In this document: one piece after another, positions 63,500 to 64,000 of the stretch | Position numbering within the stretch: the stretch's first letter is position 1 | Layout: every line of letters begins with the position of its first letter | NCBI RefSeq assembly: GCF_001050475.1 | Contig: NZ_CP012034.1 | Location: 1,426,001 to 1,490,000, forward strand | Direction of reading: 5' to 3' | Origin: Companilactobacillus ginsenosidimutans | GTDB taxonomy: Bacteria > Bacillota > Bacilli > Lactobacillales > Lactobacillaceae | Length of the DNA: 64,000 nt | Translations under genes and position numbers: made by a program | The notes under the pieces: generated by a model | Seen by the model: only the letters and a program-made list of their open reading frames with translations | The model's database searches: none | What the model was told of the DNA's origin: nothing

Positions 63500-63855
63500 T
63501 TTTCTACTTGAAAATACCCCAATGTGTCACGCCAGATAAAAAGCATGAGATTTGGGTAAATCTCCGAACTCGGATTCCAGAATATCCGCGCATGTGAAAA
63601 TATCCAATCATTTCTTGGGAAAACGATTCAAATATTTTGCATTTTTATCGCTACGTAACATCTAAGCAAAGTATAACGCTAATTTTGTCACAATGTAACA
63701 ATCCACAGCAGAAAACGTTACTTTTGTATCTTATTTTGGGAATAACCCCTAAAGGCACTAGGAAATTCAATATTTGTTTTATTTATATGAACAAATTATT
63801 GATAGTTCTTGTTGAAGTTGTCACAAATTGGATGTTTTATTTGTGGATCAAAAAC
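63500..63855. other. gene-free stretch with a minus-strand promoter
   Basis: About 350 bp with no supported gene. On the minus strand TTACAT, 17 nt, TATACT (63698-63670) is a good promoter. The roughly 165-nt transcript it would make, to the terminator at 63499, holds small stems (GAGATTT/AAATCTC, CCGA/TCGG) and no open frame of note. A small RNA or a decayed gene leader are both possible. Confidence 0.35.
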
Positions 63856-64000
63856 CTATTCAATCAAAGCTTTATACGAGATTTGTTTTTCAGATGATTG
63901 ATCTAAATATTGGAATTCATTTCGAGAATAATCACAAATTTCATGGATTGACAGCTCCTTGAACCTTTCTATCTGTATTTCCATTGTTGATATTTGATCT
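63856..64000 (-). CDS. possible 3' end of an unrecognised CDS, cut by the window edge
   Basis: The minus-strand frame is open from the window edge to a TAG at 63858-63856, about 47 residues, including MEIQIERFKELSIHEICDYS and a polar helical tail. It reads like a protein C-terminus but no domain can be named. It ends upstream of the minus-strand promoter region described for 63.5-63.85 kb. Confidence 0.4.
   Translation of the reverse strand, partial: DQISTMEIQIERFKELSIHEICDYSRNEFQYLDQSSEKQISYKALIE

Noticed and set aside
63640..63897. 86-codon plus-strand frame near the right edge
   Set aside because: It has no ribosome site, and its composition is unlike a protein; the opposite-strand frame at 63856-64000 is a better candidate.

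Overview
The window is low-GC Firmicutes DNA. Gene content and style point to the family Lactobacillaceae, possibly a Companilactobacillus-like species: AGGAGG-type ribosome sites, TTG/GTG starts, many short intrinsic terminators, an mntH-usp operon, a C69 dipeptidase, a TTG-started sbcC, a Wzd/Wze/Wzh-type exopolysaccharide operon and a SLAP-like CAP protein. The genus is inference. I see no rRNA, tRNA, CRISPR array, intact insertion sequence or prophage.

Layout. 0-8 kb is mostly housekeeping: a YeiH-type exporter with a divergent LysR regulator, a GNAT protein whose only plausible start is ATT, an MFS exporter, a WYL regulator pair, mntH-usp and a small membrane protein. 8-12 kb holds poorly characterised proteins (a DUF4428/SHOCT protein split by an in-frame stop, DUF898, TerB-N-like, DUF4352-like). 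12-18.6 kb has a C69 dipeptidase, an unannotated-looking 32-residue peptide gene and sbcDC. 18.6-21.2 kb has a cassette of ATPase, STAS-like and PIN proteins, then a prephenate-dehydratase-like gene behind a leader that looks like a phenylalanine attenuator. 21.5-34 kb is a 13-gene Wzx/Wzy exopolysaccharide operon on the minus strand, with a long terminator-containing leader and a related hairpin element at each end. 35.6-37.3 kb is a broken ADP-ribosyltransferase-like gene followed by four small paralogous proteins. 37-41.9 kb is metabolic and regulatory (a 2,4-diaminopentanoate-dehydrogenase-like gene with MerR, a quinone reductase with a Crp-type regulator, a membrane protein).

42-51.5 kb is a defence region: an EVE-DUF3883 predicted modification-dependent nuclease and a complete-order Wadjet (JetABCD) operon in which jetA carries a nonsense codon. 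51.7-53.6 kb has two flavin reductases, one with a disordered tail repeating a GAS motif that resembles the ApbE flavinylation signal. 53.9-58 kb has a CAP protein and a secreted GH84 glucosaminidase. 58-59.8 kb is an ATPase plus Toprim-like pair, possibly an Abi-type defence system. 59.8-63.5 kb has cytosolic ApbE, an FMN/FAD fumarate-reductase-like enzyme carrying the same GAS motif, and a TetR regulator.

The most interesting items are: (1) the leader-peptide attenuator at 21 kb; (2) the GAS-motif tail shared between a flavin reductase and the fumarate-reductase-like protein in a locus with ApbE; (3) the ADP-ribosyltransferase relic with four candidate immunity or antitoxin paralogues; (4) the ATPase/STAS-like/PIN cassette; and (5) three independent in-frame stop codons in accessory genes plus one gene that has lost its start, suggesting that defence or conflict genes here are decaying, phase-varying or affected by sequence error.
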